Assembly: GCF_030409845.1 (NCBI RefSeq)
Contig: NZ_JAUFQQ010000005.1
Location: 992,001 to 1,056,000, forward strand
Direction of reading: 5' to 3'
DNA: 64,000 bases
Source of the DNA: Flavobacterium branchiarum
GTDB lineage: Bacteria; Bacteroidota; Bacteroidia; Flavobacteriales; Flavobacteriaceae
Made by a program: the position numbers and the translations under genes. Positions 51,617-62,268 of this stretch are shown in pieces. The notes below the pieces were generated by a model. That model saw only the letters and a program-made list of their open reading frames with translations, was not told the origin of the DNA and did not search any database. Within the stretch, counting starts at the first letter, position 1. Each line of letters starts with the position of its first letter.

Positions 51617-53749
51617 ATGATTCCACAAGTTTCAACAGTAAGTATCGATTTAGGAGATGGCAGAAGCATCTCAATCGAGACAGGAAAATTAGCTAAACAA
51701 GCTGATGGTTCTGTAGTAGTAAGAATGGGAGATTCTATGTTGCTTGCAACAGTAGTATCTGCCAAAAAAGCAAGTCCAGTTGATTTTTTACCTTTAACGG
51801 TAGATTATCGCGAAAAATTTGCTGCAGCAGGTCGTTTTCCTGGAGGTTTCTTCAAAAGAGAAGCTAGACCAAGTGATAGCGAAGTATTAACAATGAGATT
51901 AGTAGACCGTGTATTGCGTCCGCTTTTCCCAGATGATTACCATGCTGAAACACAAATAATGATTCAGTTAATGTCTCATGATGATGAAGTTATGCCAGAT
52001 GCATTAGCAGGTTTAGCAGCATCAGCAGCATTAGCATTATCTGACATTCCTTTTTCTACATTAATTTCTGAAGTACGTGTTGCACGTATCGACGGAAAAC
52101 TTGTAATCAATCCTAGCCGTGCTCAATTAGAATTATCTGATATAGATATGATGATTGGTGCTTCTAAAGATTCTATCGCAATGGTAGAAGGAGAGATGAA
52201 AGAAATCTCAGAATCAGAAATGGTTGAAGCAATTAAATTTGCTCACGAAGCTATCAAAATTCAAATTGACGCTCAAGAGAGATTAGTTGCCGCTTTTGGT
52301 AAAAAAGAGACTAGAATCTACGAAGAAGAAAAAGAAGATGAAGCAATTTACGCTAAAGTAAAAGCTGCTGCATACGATAAAATTTATGATATCGCAAAAG
52401 TAGGTTCTTCTAAACAAGAAAGAACAGCTGCATTTGCTGAAGTAAAAGAAGAAGTAAAAGCTTTATTTACAGAAGAAGAATTACTAGAAAATGGCGATTT
52501 AGTTTCTAAATACTTTTACAAAACAAACAAAGAAGCTGTTCGTAACGTAACCCTAGATTTAGGAACTCGTTTAGACGGAAGAAAAACTACAGAAATCAGA
52601 CCTATCTGGTGTGAAGTTGATTATTTACCATCTGTACACGGATCTTCACTTTTTACAAGAGGAGAAACTCAAGCATTGGCAACTGCAACTTTAGGTACAT
52701 CTAGAGAAGCAAACCAAATAGATTCTCCATCTGAACAAGGTGAAGAGAAATTCTACTTACACTACAACTTCCCTCCTTTCTCAACTGGTGAAGCAAAACC
52801 TCTAAGAGGAACTTCAAGAAGAGAAGTAGGTCACGGAAACTTAGCACAAAGAGCGTTGAAAAACATGATTCCTGCTGATTGTCCTTACACTATTCGTATT
52901 GTATCTGAAGTATTAGAATCTAACGGTTCTTCTTCTATGGCAACTGTTTGTGCTGGAACATTAGCACTTATGGACGCTGGTATCCAAATGACAAAACCAG
53001 TTTCTGGAATTGCAATGGGATTAATCACTGATGGTGAAAGATTTGCTGTATTGTCTGATATTCTTGGTGATGAAGATCATTTAGGAGATATGGACTTTAA
53101 AGTAACTGGAACTGCTGATGGAATCACTGCTTGTCAAATGGACATCAAAATCGAAGGTTTAGCATACAACATCATGGAAGCTGCATTAGCTCAAGCTCGT
53201 GATGGACGTTTACATATTTTAGGTAAAATTACCGAAGTATTAGCTGCGCCAAAAGCAACAGTTAAGAAACACGCTCCTAAAATCATTACTGTAACTATTC
53301 CTGGTAACTTTATTGGTGCTTTAATTGGACCTGGTGGAAAAGTAATTCAAGAATTACAAAAATCTACTGGAACAACTATTGTAATCAATGAGGTTGACGA
53401 ACAAGGTGTAGTTGAAATTCTAGGTACTGATCCAGACGGAATCGAAGCTGTTTTACGTAAAATTGACTCGTTAACTTTCAAACCTCAAGTAGGAGAAGCT
53501 TACGACGTTAAAGTTATCAAAATGCTAGATTTTGGAGCTGTAGTAGAATATCTTGCTGCTCCAGGAAATGAAGTTTTACTTCACGTATCTGAATTAGCAT
53601 GGGAACGTACAGAAAATGTAGCCGATGTAGTTAAAATGGGAGATACTTTCCAAGTTAAATACCTAGGTGTCGATCCTAAAACTAGAAAAGAAAAAGTGTC
53701 TAAGAAAGCACTTTTACCAAGACCTCCACGTGAGGAGAAAAAAGAGTAA
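51617..53749 (+). CDS. pnp: polyribonucleotide nucleotidyltransferase
   Basis: 710 residues from the ATG at 51617 ([18 protein letters not shown]). A longer frame beginning nine codons earlier lacks support. Two RNase PH domains ([17 protein letters not shown] near 80-100; catalytic core of the second, [18 protein letters not shown], then SSMATVCAG). They are followed by KH ([20 protein letters not shown]) and S1 domains (about 620-700). It degrades RNA 3' to 5' with phosphate and can add tails. A strong terminator follows. Confidence 0.98.
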   Translation: MIPQVSTVSIDLGDGRSISIETGKLAKQADGSVVVRMGDSMLLATVVSAKKASPVDFLPLTVDYREKFAAAGRFPGGFFKREARPSDSEVLTMRLVDRVLRPLFPDDYHAETQIMIQLMSHDDEVMPDALAGLAASAALALSDIPFSTLISEVRVARIDGKLVINPSRAQLELSDIDMMIGASKDSIAMVEGEMKEISESEMVEAIKFAHEAIKIQIDAQERLVAAFGKKETRIYEEEKEDEAIYAKVKAAAYDKIYDIAKVGSSKQERTAAFAEVKEEVKALFTEEELLENGDLVSKYFYKTNKEAVRNVTLDLGTRLDGRKTTEIRPIWCEVDYLPSVHGSSLFTRGETQALATATLGTSREANQIDSPSEQGEEKFYLHYNFPPFSTGEAKPLRGTSRREVGHGNLAQRALKNMIPADCPYTIRIVSEVLESNGSSSMATVCAGTLALMDAGIQMTKPVSGIAMGLITDGERFAVLSDILGDEDHLGDMDFKVTGTADGITACQMDIKIEGLAYNIMEAALAQARDGRLHILGKITEVLAAPKATVKKHAPKIITVTIPGNFIGALIGPGGKVIQELQKSTGTTIVINEVDEQGVVEILGTDPDGIEAVLRKIDSLTFKPQVGEAYDVKVIKMLDFGAVVEYLAAPGNEVLLHVSELAWERTENVADVVKMGDTFQVKYLGVDPKTRKEKVSKKALLPRPPREEKKE

Positions 53750-53782
53750 TCAGATCTTAGTTTACTAAAGGTTTATTCATAG

Positions 53783-53818
53783 AAAACCCCAATTCATTTA
53801 TTTGAATTGGGGTTTTTC
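53783..53818 (+). terminator. pnp terminator
   Basis: The stem AAAACCCCAATTCA/TGAATTGGGGTTTT with a short TTTAT loop, then T. Its core is nearly identical to the terminator at 60478-60515. Confidence 0.92.
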
Positions 53819-53934
53819 GTTTTTAATTTACAAAATAAAAAACATTTTTTTTTGAAAAAATTATTTTTTTTTAACTTATTTTTTTTCAACATTTGCTAAA
53901 ACATCAATAAAAAACTATTAAAACCAACAATCCT

Positions 53935-54678
53935 TTGAAAAATTATCATAAAAAAAAATCATTCTTTATTTTATTTGGATTAATACTAAACATTCACATA
54001 ATAACAAGTCAAACCAACGATATCAACACATACAACGGGTTTGACAAAACAATTGGTAAAGAAAATTTAGACATAATCAACGGAACCCCTCATACAAATA
54101 CCTTTAGAACAACTAAAGAATCCATCAATTTATACTACATAAATTCATACGAATTAGGCAACCTCACTTATGACGGACAAATTTATTATGATGTCAATTT
54201 AAAATACGATATTTTTAGGGATATTCTAATTTTAAGCCCATCGGATAAATCCCAAAACATAGGAATCAATCTTGCAAAGAACAAAGTAAAATCCTTCTCT
54301 ATAAAAGACATAAACTTTGTCAATATTGAAAACCAAAACAATAAAGATCTAAAATTGCCAAGCGGGTATTATGAGCAGAATATTTATTACCCCTATTTTA
54401 CATTTTACACTAAGCACTATAAAGATCAAAAAGACATAATAAGTGATGATCAAGCATTTGTTGTATACAAAGAAAACCCTTCTTTTTTCATTGACCTCAA
54501 AAACACTGCATATCAAATAAAAACGAAAAAAGACTTAATTAAACTATTTCCAGAACAAAAGAAACAGATTAGCGAATTTTATTTAATGAACAGAGAACTA
54601 AAAAAAACAAACTTAAATCTATTCATGAAAAACTTGATGAAATACATTAGCAACTCTCTTACAATTCAAACTATATAA
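53935..54678 (+). CDS. exported hypothetical protein of the TonB/DUF4249 operon
   Basis: 247 residues starting at TTG (53935). No ATG lies upstream in frame, and the first internal Met would cut off the signal peptide (about 1-26, ending ITSQ). The rest is a soluble domain with paired strands (NLTYDGQIYYDVNLKYDIFR; YPYFTFYTKHYKDQ). No known family. It is five bases before the TonB receptor gene, so it is co-translated and likely part of the same surface system. Confidence 0.7.
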   Translation: MKNYHKKKSFFILFGLILNIHIITSQTNDINTYNGFDKTIGKENLDIINGTPHTNTFRTTKESINLYYINSYELGNLTYDGQIYYDVNLKYDIFRDILILSPSDKSQNIGINLAKNKVKSFSIKDINFVNIENQNNKDLKLPSGYYEQNIYYPYFTFYTKHYKDQKDIISDDQAFVVYKENPSFFIDLKNTAYQIKTKKDLIKLFPEQKKQISEFYLMNRELKKTNLNLFMKNLMKYISNSLTIQTI

Positions 54679-54683
54679 GACAA

Positions 54684-57470
54684 ATGAAAAGAATTATACT
54701 CGCCTTATTTATTTTATTTTCATTTCAATTTTCTATAGCCCAGAACTCTAATGAAAAACTATCTATTAATTTTAATAATGAAACCCTAGAAAATGCTTTA
54801 AAATCAATAGAATCATCTACCCCATATAAATTTTATTTTGACTCAGCTTGGATTAAATCCAACAATAAAATCATAACTGGGACGTATACCGACATAAAAA
54901 TCGATGATTTATTAGAGAAACTATTAAATAAAACTGATTTGAATTTTATTGTTATAAAAAACAAAGTGATTCTAACACTTAACAATTCTATTCACGATGA
55001 TTTACCAGCTAATTATTTTACAGATACTCCAGTAGTTAACGACAGGAACAATGGCGAAAATAACTCCAGTAATCCTGTATTTTATCAACAATATGATACT
55101 TTAAATAATTATAGCGTTACAAAAAAGGCATCAATCATTTTTATAGGAAAAGAAAACAAAGAAGTAACGAAAAAAAACTTTATTGTAACTGGTAACATAA
55201 AAAATGAAGAGACTGGTAAGCCTGAAGCTAATATTTTCATAAAAGTAAAAAACAAAAACATTAGCACCTCAAGCGATTTAGACGGAAATTATAGCATACA
55301 ACTACCAAGAGGAATAAATGTCATTGAAATAAAATCACTAAGCCACAAAGAAGTTATAAAAACTTTGATGGTTTATGAGGATGGCGTATTTGATGTCAAT
55401 ATCAATGAAAAGTCAAACTTACTAGACGAAATCGTAATTAAAAAGAAAGGCAGAAAGACAATTGAAACGACTGTTTCTGGTTTAGTCTCTATTGACATTG
55501 AAGGAATAAAAAATGTTCCTTTAATTCTTGGAGAACGAGACATATTAAAAGTTGCAACTACATTTCCGGGTGTTAAAACTACAGGAGAAGGTTCAGCAGG
55601 GTTTAACGTTAGAGGAGGAAAAGATGACCAAAATTTAATTCTTTTAGACAATGCTGTATTATATAACCCTCAACACTTTTTAGGCTTTTTCTCTGCGATA
55701 AATCCTTATACAGCTAAAAAAGCAGATATTTACAAAGGAAGCATTCCTGCCGATTTTGGAGGCCGTTTGTCATCAGTATTTGACATTACGACAAAGAATG
55801 GTAATCTAGAAAAATTTTCTGGAGAAGGAGCTGTAGGACCTATTACATCAAATCTTACCATTAGCACTCCAATTAAAAAAAATAAATCTAGTATCATTTT
55901 TGGAGTTCGCGCAACATATTCTGACTGGATTTTGAAGTCATTGGATGATGAAAATCTAAAAAACAGCCAAGCAGGCTTTTATGATGGTATCCTAAAATAC
56001 AACAACAACATAAACAAAAACAATTCAATTGAAGCTACTTTGTACTATAGTCATGACCGTTTTAGCTTAAGCTCTGACTCTATTTACAAATACAGCAACA
56101 GACTTGCTTCGGTAAAATGGGATCATACTTTTAACGAAAAAAGCAAAGGAGCATTAATCTTTACCAATAGCGAATACAAATTCAACATCGACTATAATAC
56201 TCAAGATGTCAATTCATTTGATTTTGGCTACAAAGTAAATGAGTCTCAGTTGCAGTTAAAGATGAACTACCAGCTTAGCCCAAAGCATAATTTATCATAT
56301 GGTGTTGCTAGTAAACTGTACAATATTTCACCAGGATATCAACATCCTACAAAACCTGAAGCAACTCTAGTACCTGTAGATATTGCAAAAGAAAGAGCAC
56401 TGGAGTCGGCAATTTATTTAGCGGACAGCTATAAATTAAGCGACAAACTATTGATCGATTTAGGATTGCGATATTCTTTTTATGCTTCACTAGGACCCGC
56501 AGATGTTAACAAATATCAGCCTGGCTTACCTTTAAGCGATCAAACACTTATTGGAACAGAAAAATATTCGAATAACGAAGTTATAAAAACTTACGGAGGC
56601 CTAGAACCTCGTTTAGCAGCACGCTATTTTATTACCGAAGATCTATCAGTAAAGGCTGGATATGACTTTACAAGACAGTATATCCACCTGCTATCTAGCA
56701 ATGTAACTCAATCGCCAACTGATACTTGGAAATTATCCGACACGAATGTAGCACCACAAAGCGCGCAACAAGTTTCGTTAGGTCTTTTTAAAACTTTTAA
56801 TGATGAAGAATATGAATTAAGCCTTGAAGGATACTATAAAACATCTAAGAACATTCTTGATTATAAGGTTGGAGCACAACTTTTGTTAAATCAAAAAGTG
56901 GAAACCGAATTATTGCAAGGGGAAGGAAAAGCCTATGGAATAGAGTTATTACTAAAGAAAACAACTGGAAGATTAAACGGTTGGGTTGGATATACTTATT
57001 CTAAATCGCTTGTTAAACTTGATAGTAAATTTAGTTCTGAAATGGTAAACAATGGAAACTTTTTTCCATCTAATTTTGACAAACCACATGATTTAAGTGC
57101 TATCTTAAATTACAGATTCACAAAACGATACAGTTTATCAACCAATTTCTTATATCAAACTGGAAGACCAATTACTTATCCAATTGGAACTTTTAACTAT
57201 GGAAATGCTGAATATACACTTTATAGCGACAGAAATGCATATAGAATACCAGATTATATCCGCTTAGACATCGGAATCAACATTGAAGGAAACCATAAAA
57301 TAAAAAAACTAGCTCATAGCTTCTGGAATATTTCTATTTACAACGTTTTAGGTAGAAACAATCCGTATTCTATTTATTTTGTTACTGATAAAAACGGATC
57401 CGTAAAAGGGTATAAATCATCGATTTTTTCAATACCTGTTCCTAGCATCACTTATAATTTTAAATTTTAA
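54684..57470 (+). CDS. TonB-dependent receptor with STN-like and carboxypeptidase-like domains
   Basis: 928 residues with a signal peptide (1-19, ending SIAQ). Domain order: STN-like (about 25-95; LSINFNNETLENALKSIE), a linker, carboxypeptidase-D regulatory-like (about 165-250; GNIKNEETGKPEANIFIKVK), plug (about 255-385; GSAGFNVRGGKDDQNLILLD; SSVFDITTKNG), and a 22-strand barrel ending in Phe (SITYNFKF). The STN domain usually talks to an anti-sigma factor, yet none is adjacent. Followed after 27 bases by the DUF4249 lipoprotein. Cargo unknown. Confidence 0.88.
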   Translation: MKRIILALFILFSFQFSIAQNSNEKLSINFNNETLENALKSIESSTPYKFYFDSAWIKSNNKIITGTYTDIKIDDLLEKLLNKTDLNFIVIKNKVILTLNNSIHDDLPANYFTDTPVVNDRNNGENNSSNPVFYQQYDTLNNYSVTKKASIIFIGKENKEVTKKNFIVTGNIKNEETGKPEANIFIKVKNKNISTSSDLDGNYSIQLPRGINVIEIKSLSHKEVIKTLMVYEDGVFDVNINEKSNLLDEIVIKKKGRKTIETTVSGLVSIDIEGIKNVPLILGERDILKVATTFPGVKTTGEGSAGFNVRGGKDDQNLILLDNAVLYNPQHFLGFFSAINPYTAKKADIYKGSIPADFGGRLSSVFDITTKNGNLEKFSGEGAVGPITSNLTISTPIKKNKSSIIFGVRATYSDWILKSLDDENLKNSQAGFYDGILKYNNNINKNNSIEATLYYSHDRFSLSSDSIYKYSNRLASVKWDHTFNEKSKGALIFTNSEYKFNIDYNTQDVNSFDFGYKVNESQLQLKMNYQLSPKHNLSYGVASKLYNISPGYQHPTKPEATLVPVDIAKERALESAIYLADSYKLSDKLLIDLGLRYSFYASLGPADVNKYQPGLPLSDQTLIGTEKYSNNEVIKTYGGLEPRLAARYFITEDLSVKAGYDFTRQYIHLLSSNVTQSPTDTWKLSDTNVAPQSAQQVSLGLFKTFNDEEYELSLEGYYKTSKNILDYKVGAQLLLNQKVETELLQGEGKAYGIELLLKKTTGRLNGWVGYTYSKSLVKLDSKFSSEMVNNGNFFPSNFDKPHDLSAILNYRFTKRYSLSTNFLYQTGRPITYPIGTFNYGNAEYTLYSDRNAYRIPDYIRLDIGINIEGNHKIKKLAHSFWNISIYNVLGRNNPYSIYFVTDKNGSVKGYKSSIFSIPVPSITYNFKF

Positions 57471-57497
57471 TTACCAATCTAAATGGATTCAAAAATT

Positions 57498-58685
57498 ATG
57501 AAAACCATCTACCAAAATAAAATATATTTTATTCTACTTCTAAGCTTAATTATAAGTAGTTGCACAGAATCGTTTAACCTTCAAAGTGATACTTACGAAG
57601 AAGCATTAGTAGTTGAAGCAACTATTACAAATGAATTTAAAAAACAAGAAATAAAACTCACAAAAACTTCACGATTAGAAGATGATGGCTTAAAGATTGA
57701 AACTGGCGCAAATGTTACTGTATTTGATAATAAAGGAAATACATTTCTATTTAAAGAAAAATCAGGTAAATACATTTCAGAAAATGAATTTAAGGCTGAT
57801 CCAAATACAGAATACACACTCGAGATTACTACCTCTAACGGGAAGAAATATAAATCTTCAAATGAAGTTCTAACTACTGAAAATCAAATCGAGAGTTTAA
57901 CACCTGCTGTTGTAACTGACAGTAAAGAAGGCAGAGGAGTTCAAATAAAAGTACACAGCTTCGACCCTGCTAATACATCAAAATATTACAGATACGAATA
58001 CGAAGAAACATACAAGATTGTTGCTCCAAGTTGGTCAGGCAGTAAGCTTGCCGTTGTAGGGCCTCAAAAAGTAGAAATCGTATCAAACTCAATAGACACT
58101 AGAACATGTTATAGTACAAAAACATCAAATGATATTATTTTAACATCGACTGCGAATTTACAAGAAGACCGTGTGAATTTTCAAGTTCGTTTTATTAGTG
58201 ATCAAAATTATATCATTAGCCATCGTTACAGTATACTTGTAAGACAGTATGTTCAAAACTTACAATCTTATACATTCCGAAAAACCATGAAAGATATATC
58301 AAGTTCTTCTAGTATATTGTCACCAAAACAGCCAGGTTTTATTAATGGGAATATCAAATGTATATCTAATATCGATGAAAAGGCAATCGGTTTTTTTGAA
58401 GTATCATCTGTTTCTTCAAAAAGACTATTTTTCAATTATTCCGATTTATTCCCTAATGAAAAACTACCTCCTTATTTCACAGATTGTGATAGCGAGGAGT
58501 ATAAATTTTGTTTTGGACTAAGTATGCCTATCCCTTGTCGAGGCGACGCTTTAATTGATCGTATTAATGCAAACAAAGTAACTTTTCTAAACTACGAAGA
58601 GCCTACCTACACTGTTACAAAAATAGAATGTGGAGACTGTACATCATTTTCATCTAACGTAATACCTTCATTTTGGACAAATTAA
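57498..58685 (+). CDS. DUF4249 lipoprotein
   Basis: 395 residues from the ATG at 57498, which puts the lipobox in place (LIISSCTESF). Beta-rich N-terminal part (VVEATITNEFKKQEIKLTKT; NVTVFDNKGNTFLFKEKSG), then a Cys-containing C-terminal part (TDCDSEEYKFCFG; ECGDCTSF). DUF4249 proteins accompany TonB receptors throughout Bacteroidota much like SusD proteins do, but ligands are not known. It overlaps the next gene by 13 bases. Confidence 0.85.
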   Translation: MKTIYQNKIYFILLLSLIISSCTESFNLQSDTYEEALVVEATITNEFKKQEIKLTKTSRLEDDGLKIETGANVTVFDNKGNTFLFKEKSGKYISENEFKADPNTEYTLEITTSNGKKYKSSNEVLTTENQIESLTPAVVTDSKEGRGVQIKVHSFDPANTSKYYRYEYEETYKIVAPSWSGSKLAVVGPQKVEIVSNSIDTRTCYSTKTSNDIILTSTANLQEDRVNFQVRFISDQNYIISHRYSILVRQYVQNLQSYTFRKTMKDISSSSSILSPKQPGFINGNIKCISNIDEKAIGFFEVSSVSSKRLFFNYSDLFPNEKLPPYFTDCDSEEYKFCFGLSMPIPCRGDALIDRINANKVTFLNYEEPTYTVTKIECGDCTSFSSNVIPSFWTN

Positions 58686-60415
58686 AAAACATCATTTTAT
58701 TATTAGTATTCATCAAAATACAGATAATAACAGCACAAGCTCCTCAAAACATCAAATTAGATGAAACAATATTCATTCATACAAATGGCTCATCGTTTGT
58801 ATCTGGAGAAACCTTACAATATAAAGTTTACTGTCTAAAATCGACTGACAAAATGCCTAGTAACATAAGTAAAATTGCTTATGTTGAACTTGTAGATAAT
58901 GATAAGAAATCTGTTTTTAAAACAAAAATCGCATTAGAAAATGCAACTGGACAGGGTGATTATTTCATTCCAACAACCTTAAAAACTGGAAATTACAAAT
59001 TAATTGGCTACACAAACTGGATGTTAAACAAACCGACTTCTGAGCTTTTCCAATTAGACATTAACATCGTCAACCCGTACAAAACTGTAGACACAAAAAC
59101 AACAGAGAATAGCCTAGCTTCATCAAAAAACAATACAGAAGATTCATCAAATGCTAGTAGCGTTACAAATGAAAACGTCGCTTTTAATTTCAATAAAAAG
59201 ACATTTACAAATCGTGAATTAGTAGATTTAAAGATCCAATCGGCAAATACCATTTTTCAAGACGGTGAATACTCTTTATCAGTTCGAAGACTTGACAACA
59301 TACCTGAAAAAGATCAAATTTCTGCAGTAGACTTTTCTTCTAAACAATCCTACACTTCAATTGTAGACTTACAGAATCAAGACAAAAAAACAATTCTACC
59401 TGAAATTAGAGGAGAAATGATTTCAGGAAAAATATCAGGAAAAAACAGTACTGACAACATCAACAACATTGCTATTGGATTATCAATACCAGGAAAGTCT
59501 TTCGCTTTTAAAATTGTAAAAACAGATTCTAATGGTAATTTCATTTTCTATGTGAACAAAACTTATTACACACCAGACGTTATCATTCATATCAATGATG
59601 AAAACGCAAACAATTACGATCTGAAAATAAATAATGCTCCAGAAATAGATTATTCAAATTTATCTTTTAATCCAAATTCAAATTTATCATATACAATTAA
59701 AGAAAGTCTTTTGGACAGATCAATTTCTGCTCAGGTTGAAAATGCGTATTATCATAAAAAGCTAGATAATATAATTAAAACGCCTACATTAGAACCTTTC
59801 TATTTTCCTGTTGCAAAAGAATATATCTTAGATGACTTTACTAGATTCAGAACATTAAGAGAAACGATGACTGAAATTGCTACTGAAATGTATCACAAAC
59901 AGAGAGGAGACAAAACCTACTTATTTGTTTCGGATCCAACTCATTTCCCACAGTTACCCGAATCTGCTTTGGTTCTAGTTGATGGTTTGTACTTAGAGAG
60001 TCAAAATGAACTAATGACATACAACATGAAAAATATTTATAAAATTGATGTTGTTGTTGGAAGATATTATATTGGTCCAAAATCTTTTAATGGATTAATT
60101 AATTTTACAACATTCGATAACGATTTTAAAAGCAACCAAACTGGAAATGCCATGGTAAAAGCGTCAGTTTTAAGACCACAACCTAAAAAAGCGTATAACA
60201 AAATAACTTATACTGATTTAACAGACAACGAACGTATTCCTGACTTCAGAAATCAATTATTTTGGAATCCTGATGTGAAACTGAATACTGAAAGTAATAA
60301 TTCATTTTACACTTCTGACCTTTCGGGAATGTTTGAAGTAAGACTTGAAGGTTTTACAAAAACTGGAACTCCAATTTCTTTAAAAGAAATCATTGAAGTA
60401 AAAAATTCTTTGTAA
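58673..60415 (+). CDS. exported MG2-like/plug-like protein
   Basis: 580 residues from TTG at 58673, overlapping the DUF4249 gene. Signal peptide about 1-21 (ending ITAQ). N-terminal macroglobulin MG2-like domain (IFIHTNGSSFVSGETLQYKV; GDYFIPTTLKTGNYKLIGYT), a middle beta domain, then a TonB-plug-like segment (about 430-480; ALVLVDGLYLESQNELMTYN, followed by IYKIDVVVG). No barrel follows. Combined MG2 and plug-like domains without a pore occur in Bacteroidota, mechanism unknown. Last gene of the operon. Confidence 0.65.
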   Translation: MDKLKNIILLLVFIKIQIITAQAPQNIKLDETIFIHTNGSSFVSGETLQYKVYCLKSTDKMPSNISKIAYVELVDNDKKSVFKTKIALENATGQGDYFIPTTLKTGNYKLIGYTNWMLNKPTSELFQLDINIVNPYKTVDTKTTENSLASSKNNTEDSSNASSVTNENVAFNFNKKTFTNRELVDLKIQSANTIFQDGEYSLSVRRLDNIPEKDQISAVDFSSKQSYTSIVDLQNQDKKTILPEIRGEMISGKISGKNSTDNINNIAIGLSIPGKSFAFKIVKTDSNGNFIFYVNKTYYTPDVIIHINDENANNYDLKINNAPEIDYSNLSFNPNSNLSYTIKESLLDRSISAQVENAYYHKKLDNIIKTPTLEPFYFPVAKEYILDDFTRFRTLRETMTEIATEMYHKQRGDKTYLFVSDPTHFPQLPESALVLVDGLYLESQNELMTYNMKNIYKIDVVVGRYYIGPKSFNGLINFTTFDNDFKSNQTGNAMVKASVLRPQPKKAYNKITYTDLTDNERIPDFRNQLFWNPDVKLNTESNNSFYTSDLSGMFEVRLEGFTKTGTPISLKEIIEVKNSL

Positions 60416-60477
60416 CCATATCGTATTCATATATAAATGTTATAAAAAAAAAAATACATCTCAAATTGAGGATTTAA

Positions 60478-60515
60478 GAAAGCCCCTATTCATTTATTTG
60501 AATTGGGGCTTTTCA
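60478..60515 (+). terminator. terminator of the TonB/DUF4249 operon
   Basis: The stem AAGCCCC-ATTCA/TGAATTGGGGCTT with the same TTTAT loop as the pnp terminator, then TTT. Confidence 0.9.
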
Positions 60516-61132
60516 TGTAAAAAAAAGTCAATCATACTTAAAAAAAATCGATTTTGAATAAATAAAAACTACAACCAGCTAGTTCAAAACAAATTAAGCA
60601 AGCAATTTTCATAGCCTTTTAAAAAATTGGCTCTTTTATCAAAAAAAACATTTATATAGTTAATTACTAAGCTTTCTAAATAATTTAAACACCTAATTTA
60701 TATTTTCCTAAAAAACCTTGTTAGTTTATTGTGATAGGCATTGTACATTAATCTGGTTTGTAACAACTTAAAACACATCTTTAAGTGTTTTATTAGGAAT
60801 AAACTCCTTTTATCAATACTTTTGACCCCTAGATATCAATAGAATCAAATTCTATAACAGCTATTTTTAAAGATCTCTGGATTCTTTTCTCAGGATAAAT
60901 TTTAATTCTGTATAAATAGCTTTTATTAATTTAGAGTAATCCCCGTTACTTATTAAAAATAAAAAAACACGGACATAAGTCTTTAATCCCATCATTTAAC
61001 GATTACAATTTTATTTAATTACTGCGATTTTCATTGCAGAAGATTTTTTTTGCATGCTGAGTTATTACAACTTTTTTACAACTCTAAATGCAAAGTATTA
61101 TGTAGACTTTAAAAATTTGAGAAGAAAAGAAT
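60516..61132. other. long leader region before the first sigma gene
   Basis: About 600 AT-rich bases, no gene seen. Bases 61067-61084 (ACAACTTTTTTACAACTC) recur almost unchanged at 62205-62222 before the second sigma gene, 49 and 47 bases from the ATGs, so this is likely promoter or leader sequence. TTTGCAT and ATGCAAA frame it as a loose inverted pair. Confidence 0.5.
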
Positions 61133-61996
61133 ATGAGACAACTTAAAATTACCAAGCAAGTAACCAATCGTGAAACTGCTTCATTAGAAAAATATTTACA
61201 TGAAATTGGAAAAGTTAATCTAATCACTCCAGAAGAAGAAGTAGAATTAGCACAAAAGATTAAAAGTGGCGATCAAAAAGCATTAGAAAAATTAACAAAA
61301 GCCAACCTCCGTTTTGTCGTATCGGTGGCAAAACAATATCAAAATCAAGGCTTAAAACTTCTTGATTTAATAAACGAAGGAAATATTGGTTTAATAAAAG
61401 CAGGACAACGTTTTGATGAAACCCGTGGTTTTAAATTTATATCCTACGCAGTTTGGTGGATTCGACAAGCGATACTACAAGCATTAGCCGAACAATCACG
61501 TATTGTTCGTTTACCATTAAATAAAATTGGTTCTATCAATAGAATCAATAAAATGTACGCACAATTAGAGCAAACTAATGAGCGTCCGCCATCTGCCGAA
61601 GAACTTGCAAAAGAACTAGATATGACTATCCGAGATGTAAAAGACTCTTTGAGAAATTCGAGTCATCACTTATCAATGGACGCACCTCTAGTCGATGGAG
61701 AAGATTCAAATCTTTACGATGTGATGCGTTCTAACGTATCTCCAAATCCAGATAAAAATTTAATTCACGAATCATTACGCACAGAAATAGAGCGTTCACT
61801 GGACACGCTTACTCCTAGAGAGGCAGATATAGTGCGCTTATACTTTGGACTTGGAAATCAAAACCCAATGACATTAGAAGAAATTGGTGGAACCTTCGAC
61901 CTTACTCGTGAACGTGTACGCCAAATTAGAGAAAAAGCAATACGCAGACTAAGACATGCATCCAGAAGTGCAATCCTAAAAACGTATTTAGGGTAA
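61133..61996 (+). CDS. primary-type sigma-70 factor, first tandem copy
   Basis: 287 residues, same length as the second copy and about 87 percent identical to it by eye (some 38 differences). No region 1.1. Regions 1.2 ([10 protein letters not shown]), 2 ([37 protein letters not shown]), 3 and 4.2 ([19 protein letters not shown]) are complete. Several positions differ from the family norm: [10 protein letters not shown] for [21 protein letters not shown] for [19 protein letters not shown] for EEIGETFD. It is probably an active but diverging paralogue. Promoter-recognition residues look unchanged, so specificity is likely similar. Confidence 0.9.
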   Translation: MRQLKITKQVTNRETASLEKYLHEIGKVNLITPEEEVELAQKIKSGDQKALEKLTKANLRFVVSVAKQYQNQGLKLLDLINEGNIGLIKAGQRFDETRGFKFISYAVWWIRQAILQALAEQSRIVRLPLNKIGSINRINKMYAQLEQTNERPPSAEELAKELDMTIRDVKDSLRNSSHHLSMDAPLVDGEDSNLYDVMRSNVSPNPDKNLIHESLRTEIERSLDTLTPREADIVRLYFGLGNQNPMTLEEIGGTFDLTRERVRQIREKAIRRLRHASRSAILKTYLG

Positions 61997-62090
61997 GATA
62001 TACTTTCAAGTACCTTGAATAACCTTAAATTTAAAATATTATTAACGCAAACAACAATTTTTTTTACTGTACGTTTTTTGATTTGATGAT

Positions 62091-62121
62091 TGAAACTCCG
62101 GCTGATTACCGGAGTTTTATG
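62091..62121 (+). terminator. terminator after the first sigma gene
   Basis: The stem AAACTCCGG/CCGGAGTTT with loop CTGATTA. The identical hairpin recurs at about 63252-63278 after the second copy. Confidence 0.85.
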
Positions 62122-62268
62122 TTATTTATACTAGCTGGATTTTATAACATAAAACTAAAAAAATCTATACTTTTTATTATTTTAAAAAAATTTTGAATTT
62201 AATTGTAACTTTTTTGCAACTCCATACGTATAACTATTTGTACACTTAAAAATTGAGGAGACAAAAAC

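Noticed and set aside
61133-61996. First sigma gene as an alternative (RpoH or RpoS-like) factor
   Set aside because: Length, domain set and promoter-contact residues match the primary factor next door, so it is a paralogue of RpoD rather than a different class.
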